This document shows, piece by piece, positions 63,005 to 64,000 of a DNA stretch of 64,000 nt. The notes below the pieces were generated by a model. The model saw only the letters and a program-made list of their open reading frames with translations. It was not told the origin of the DNA and did no database searches. Origin of the DNA: Bradyrhizobium sp. BTAi1. GTDB taxonomy: Bacteria > Pseudomonadota > Alphaproteobacteria > Rhizobiales > Xanthobacteraceae. The translations under genes and the position numbers were made by a program. Position 1 is the stretch's first letter. Every line of letters begins with the position of its first letter. The DNA lies in the NCBI RefSeq assembly GCF_000015165.1, contig NC_009475.1, forward strand, positions 124,001 to 188,000, given 5' to 3'.

Positions 63005-64000
63005 CGGATTGTCCCCCGTTCCGCGTGAAATACCGGCAGCCATTGCGCTGGATCGTCGCCAACCTCTGCCCGAATGCGGTCGAGCAGTTCGACCGTCTCG
63101 GTCCGTCCGGACAACACGGCGAGTGCATCGTTGAAGCCGCCGAGATCAAGTTCTGCGACCACTGAGTTATGGCCTTGCTTGATCAGGAACCGCCGGCTTT
63201 CAGGCGTGAGCTCCTCCTTGATCAGGCGGAATTCAGTGTCGGTCAGATGGAAGCCGTCGACATAGTCCGAGCGTGTTCCCCGCGCGTTAGGCAGGAAGAT
63301 CTGCGTCGGGCACTGCTCGACAATGGTGTGTGCGATCGGGGAAGCCAGCGCGTCGCGCGGCGACTGCGTGCCGAATACCATGACGCCATTCTGCTTGCGG
63401 ATGGTCTTGAGCTTGTTGTTGGCGAGATCCCGAAATGCCCCGTCGCCAAGCGCCTTCCAGAACTCGTCGATGTCGATGATCAGGCGCCGCCCGTCGATCA
63501 GGCGCTCGACGCGGTGGAACAGATACATCATGAGCGGCGTGCGAACGCTGGGATGATCCAAGAGATCGGTCATGTCGAAGCCGACGAACCGGGCATCTAG
63601 CCCGATGGCATCCTGCTCGCCATCCAGCACCCAGCCGAAGGGGGCGCCCCGGCACCATCGCTCCAACCGGGCGCCGATCCCCTCGCGGTCCTGTTGACCA
63701 AGAAAAGCCCGCAGCGCCCCAAACGAGCGTTCCTCCTGCCGCAGGTGAACAAGGGCTCGCAATCCGGAATCGATCCGCTCCTCCTCGGATACGGTCAGCG
63801 GACGGTTGTCTGGCGTAACGAGCTTCCGGATAAGAGCGCCCAGGAAGGAAAGATTGGCTGGCGTTAGCTCCAGCGCCTTGAGCGGCGCACAGCCGGTCGC
63901 AATACCGTTGTGGAGCGTCAGATAGGTGCCGCCGACGGCACGGACGAAAATCTCGGCGCCGCGGTCCTTGTCGAAGAAGACGTAAGTGGCGCCGAGCCGC
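63001..64000 (-). CDS. virB4: Type IV secretion ATPase VirB4, 3' part only
   Basis: The frame is open to the window edge (base 64000), so the 5' end and the Walker A motif lie outside. The visible 333 residues include ATYVFFDKDRGAEIFVRAVGG, the Walker B-type RRLIIDIDEFWKAL, FGTQSPRDAL with the adjacent arginine region, and the C-terminal ALAVLSGRTETVELLDRIRAEVG. VirB4 energises pilus assembly and DNA transfer. It is coupled to virB5 by a 4-bp overlap. Confidence 0.95.
   Translation of the reverse strand, partial: RLGATYVFFDKDRGAEIFVRAVGGTYLTLHNGIATGCAPLKALELTPANLSFLGALIRKLVTPDNRPLTVSEEERIDSGLRALVHLRQEERSFGALRAFLGQQDREGIGARLERWCRGAPFGWVLDGEQDAIGLDARFVGFDMTDLLDHPSVRTPLMMYLFHRVERLIDGRRLIIDIDEFWKALGDGAFRDLANNKLKTIRKQNGVMVFGTQSPRDALASPIAHTIVEQCPTQIFLPNARGTRSDYVDGFHLTDTEFRLIKEELTPESRRFLIKQGHNSVVAELDLGGFNDALAVLSGRTETVELLDRIRAEVGDDPAQWLPVFHAERGTIR

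Noticed and set aside
1..64000. CRISPR arrays, rRNA and tRNA genes
   Set aside because: No regularly spaced repeat array and no rRNA or tRNA-like sequence was recognised on reading; a tRNA scan could not be run.

Overview
The window is GC-rich DNA from an alphaproteobacterium, most likely of the Bradyrhizobium/Rhodopseudomonas/Nitrobacter family. I infer this from the FixK-type regulator with TTGAT-N4-ATCAA boxes, the pRiA4b ORF-3-type IS66 element, the DUF3141 and DUF5413 proteins and the P-type (VirB/VirD4) conjugation genes. The mixture of energy genes, insertion sequences, decayed genes and a conjugation system suggests a plasmid or an integrated mobile element.

Layout. 0-2.6 kb: the end of an MFS transporter, a CusF-like copper-binding protein, and a short HupH-like protein converging on the hyp operon. 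2.6-13.2 kb: one minus-strand operon hupS-hupL-(c-type cytochrome with a Spy-like C terminus)-hypC-hypA-hypB-hypD-protease-hypF-hypE, preceded by a Met-rich secreted protein. It encodes a periplasmic uptake [NiFe]-hydrogenase and most of its maturation machinery, but has no cytochrome b subunit (hupC). 13.9-17.1 kb: an intact four-gene IS66-family element with a perfect 8-bp target duplication. 17.3-21.8 kb: copA/copB copper oxidation and resistance genes, diverging from a FixK/Fnr-type regulator.

21.9-26.3 kb: a compact module of a heptaheme cytochrome c, a small multi-His membrane protein (probable cytochrome b), a membrane-bound FAD/NAD(P)H-2Fe2S reductase with a periplasmic Spy-like N terminus, and a separate Spy-like protein. 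Together these look like a route for electrons between cytoplasmic NAD(P)H and periplasmic heme. 26.5-31.7 kb: a DUF3141 protein, a small KDGM-repeat protein and a glycogen-debranching-type enzyme. 32.1-34.2 kb: a second copy of the electron-transfer module, cut by an IS3-family element. 35.6-39.6 kb: a small His-motif protein, OpgC and an acyltransferase, with a second identical IS3 copy. 39.9-40.2 kb: a third, decayed heptaheme gene.

40.2-53.3 kb is rich in broken genes: an MFS transporter, OsmC, tal-gnd-zwf, a GH15 glucoamylase with an internal inversion, ParB, a P-type ATPase and an integrase. A few intact genes lie among them (DUF2939, TPR, His-rich secreted proteins, DUF5413). 53.9-64.0 kb holds a minus-strand virB4-B5-eexN-B6-B7-like-B8-B9-B10-B11-virD4 operon followed by an LPD7-type protein; virB4 runs off the window.

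How the parts may work together. At least four intergenic FNR/FixK boxes, and up to six counting weaker ones, lie between 13.2 and 35.7 kb. They suggest one low-oxygen regulon that covers the Met-rich protein (and possibly the hydrogenase behind it), the Cop genes, the electron-transfer module, DUF3141 and the small secreted proteins. The best candidate for an undescribed system is the heptaheme/cytochrome b/Spy-reductase module, possibly linked to the hydrogenase through periplasmic c-type hemes. That link is inference.
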